Positions 5,834 through 6,411 of a stretch of DNA of 6,411 nt are shown here, piece after piece. Position numbers and translations under genes: made by a program. The stretch covers positions 1 through 6,411 of the forward strand of contig SKNG01000137.1 in NCBI GenBank assembly GCA_007120685.1. Reading direction: 5' to 3'. The notes below the pieces were generated by a model, which worked only from the letters and a program-made list of their open reading frames with translations, was not told where the DNA came from and did not search any database. Numbering within the stretch: the stretch's first letter is position 1; each line of letters starts with the position of its first letter. The DNA comes from Paracoccaceae bacterium (GTDB lineage: Bacteria; Pseudomonadota; Alphaproteobacteria; Rhodobacterales; Rhodobacteraceae).

Positions 5834-5871
5834 AAAAAGGCCAGCACCATCATCAGTGGGCCGGTTTTTTT
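5834..5871. terminator. Two-way terminator-like hairpin in the sigma leader
   Basis: GGCC (5839-5842) pairs with GGCC (5859-5862), and CAC (5845-5847) with GTG (5856-5858), leaving a 2-base bulge and an 8-base loop. The stem is flanked by AAAAA on the left (5834-5838) and TTTTTTT on the right (5865-5871), so it carries a U-tract in either direction. It lies about 60 bases in front of the sigma start. It may insulate the module from outside transcription or act as an attenuator. Confidence 0.55.
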
Positions 5872-6296
5872 GCGACGCTGCCAGCAATGTAGTCTCGTGA
5901 TAGAGCCGTCCAAGGCGCACTCATGAAACAGCTTTCAATAATCGGGGACATTGCGCAATGGCAGCGCAACGGCGCAAGTTCCAAGCTCTATCTCCGCGTT
6001 TTAGATCAACGACAGCTTCGCAAATTCCCTCCCAGCCGAATGCCGCACCTGCATCGGGCGCCTTCCCGCCCGAACCCGCCCTACGCCCTGACATGGCTCC
6101 CGCACGTCAGCGCCGTCCGGCGGCTGCCTTCGCCCGATCCTGCCGCGCGAGTTCGGCCATGGCCTTGCTGAAGAGGCGGCGCGGGGTGTTCATGAGGGCG
6201 AAGCGACGCTTGTGGGACGGGCGGTCGGGATCTCCCCGTCCTCAGTGTCACACGCGCGCATCACCTTAAGGTTTTGGCCCTGAAGGTCGGAGGGCT
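5872..6296. other. Gene-free stretch right of the sigma gene
   Basis: No supported gene in over 400 bases. Plus-strand frames from 5923 and 5958 are Arg/Pro/Ala-rich with no family features. A minus-strand 28-codon frame (6193-6107) lacks a ribosome site. A perfect 12-base palindrome CATTGCGCAATG lies at 5949-5960 and could be an operator. The sigma-gene promoter should lie in this stretch or nearer the gene, but no consensus was recognised. Confidence 0.45.
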
Positions 6297-6336
6297 AAAA
6301 ACATAATAAAAACAACGCCTTGCCGGGAGCGCTGTT
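6297..6336 (-). terminator. Leftward rho-independent terminator near the second tRNA remnant
   Basis: Read on the minus strand, AACAGCGC (complement of 6329-6336) pairs with GCGTTGTT (complement of 6311-6318), 8 pairs with one G-U, over a 10-base loop. It is followed by an U-rich tract (complement of 6297-6312, TTTTTATTATGTTTTT). It would stop transcription entering from the right end of the window before it reaches the sigma gene. Confidence 0.6.
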
Positions 6337-6366
6337 TTCGCGCAACTACGCAGAATTGCGACGCTT

Positions 6367-6411
6367 CTCATAACCTGAAGGTCGTAGGTTCAAATCCTAC
6401 CCCCGCAACCA
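6367..6411 (+). repeat. 3' half of tRNA-Met(CAU), copy 2: putative attachment site
   Basis: Identical over all 45 bases to copy 1 (2246-2290) and in the same orientation, ending at the last base of the window in ACCA. The sequence before it (GCTT) cannot form the anticodon stem and no D arm is present, so this is also a remnant rather than a working tRNA. What follows it is outside the window. Confidence 0.9.

Larger units (their letters stand above)
2291..6411. mobile_element. Putative 4.1-kb genomic-island segment bounded by tRNA-Met 3' repeats
   Basis: This is the segment between the two identical 45-bp tRNA remnants, counted with one copy. If recombined it would form a circle of 4121 bp. 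It carries only the sulfite-oxidation module and its regulators, with no integrase or excisionase, so it could move only with enzymes supplied from elsewhere. Two other readings exist. It may be one unit of a tandem array of islands at the same tRNA gene. Alternatively the stretch left of copy 1 may be the island, since copy 1 is followed by a terminator that could be the native one of the tRNA gene. The repeats are certain; mobility is inference. Confidence 0.4.

Noticed and set aside
5776..5913. 46-residue N-terminal extension of the sigma factor
   Set aside because: It reads through the terminator-like leader, lacks sigma features, and a strong ribosome site precedes the ATG at 5775.
5949..5960. 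Perfect 12-base palindrome CATTGCGCAATG
   Set aside because: Could be an operator but stands alone, with no second copy or promoter beside it; recorded only within the gap description.
6107..6193. 28-codon minus-strand frame (MNTPRRLFSKAM...)
   Set aside because: Plausible composition but no ribosome site and no recognised family; too short to support.

Overview
This 6.4 kb window is GC-rich and reads as chromosome or genomic island from an alphaproteobacterium, most probably of the Rhodobacterales/Rhizobiales type. The evidence is the tRNA-Met(CAU) 3' half with A72 before ACCA, the ECF sigma/anti-sigma pair next to a SorT-type sulfite dehydrogenase (an arrangement known from Sinorhizobium), and the overall gene style. 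No species can be named from the sequence alone.

Left part (1-2245, plus strand). The window opens inside a CDP-alcohol phosphatidyltransferase gene that lacks only its first few codons. After a 247-bp gap comes a membrane protein that joins an N-terminal periplasmic thioredoxin fold (CPVC, cis-Pro VPT) to a seven-helix CcdA/DsbD-type electron-transport domain (FNPC and LPC cysteines).

Middle and right part (2246-6411). Two identical 45-bp copies of the 3' half of a tRNA-Met(CAU) gene lie 4121 bp apart (2246-2290 and 6367-6411). Neither has the 5' half of the tRNA, so both look like attachment-site remnants. Between them, all on the minus strand, is a compact sulfite-oxidation module: ECF sigma factor -> anti-sigma factor (start and stop overlap by 3 bases) -> Tat-exported molybdenum sulfite dehydrogenase (SorT-like) -> exported mono-heme cytochrome c (SorU-like). 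A promoter-like GGAAT-N17-CGTC sequence of ECF type and a perfect 8-bp stem-loop sit in the 108-bp gap in front of the dehydrogenase gene.

Working model: the sigma factor, held by its membrane-anchored partner, is released by an envelope signal (sulfite is the obvious candidate). It then transcribes sorTU, and the periplasmic enzyme oxidises sulfite to sulfate and passes electrons to the small cytochrome. No integrase, transposase, CRISPR array or complete RNA gene is visible. About 590 bp to the right of the sigma gene contain no convincing gene.
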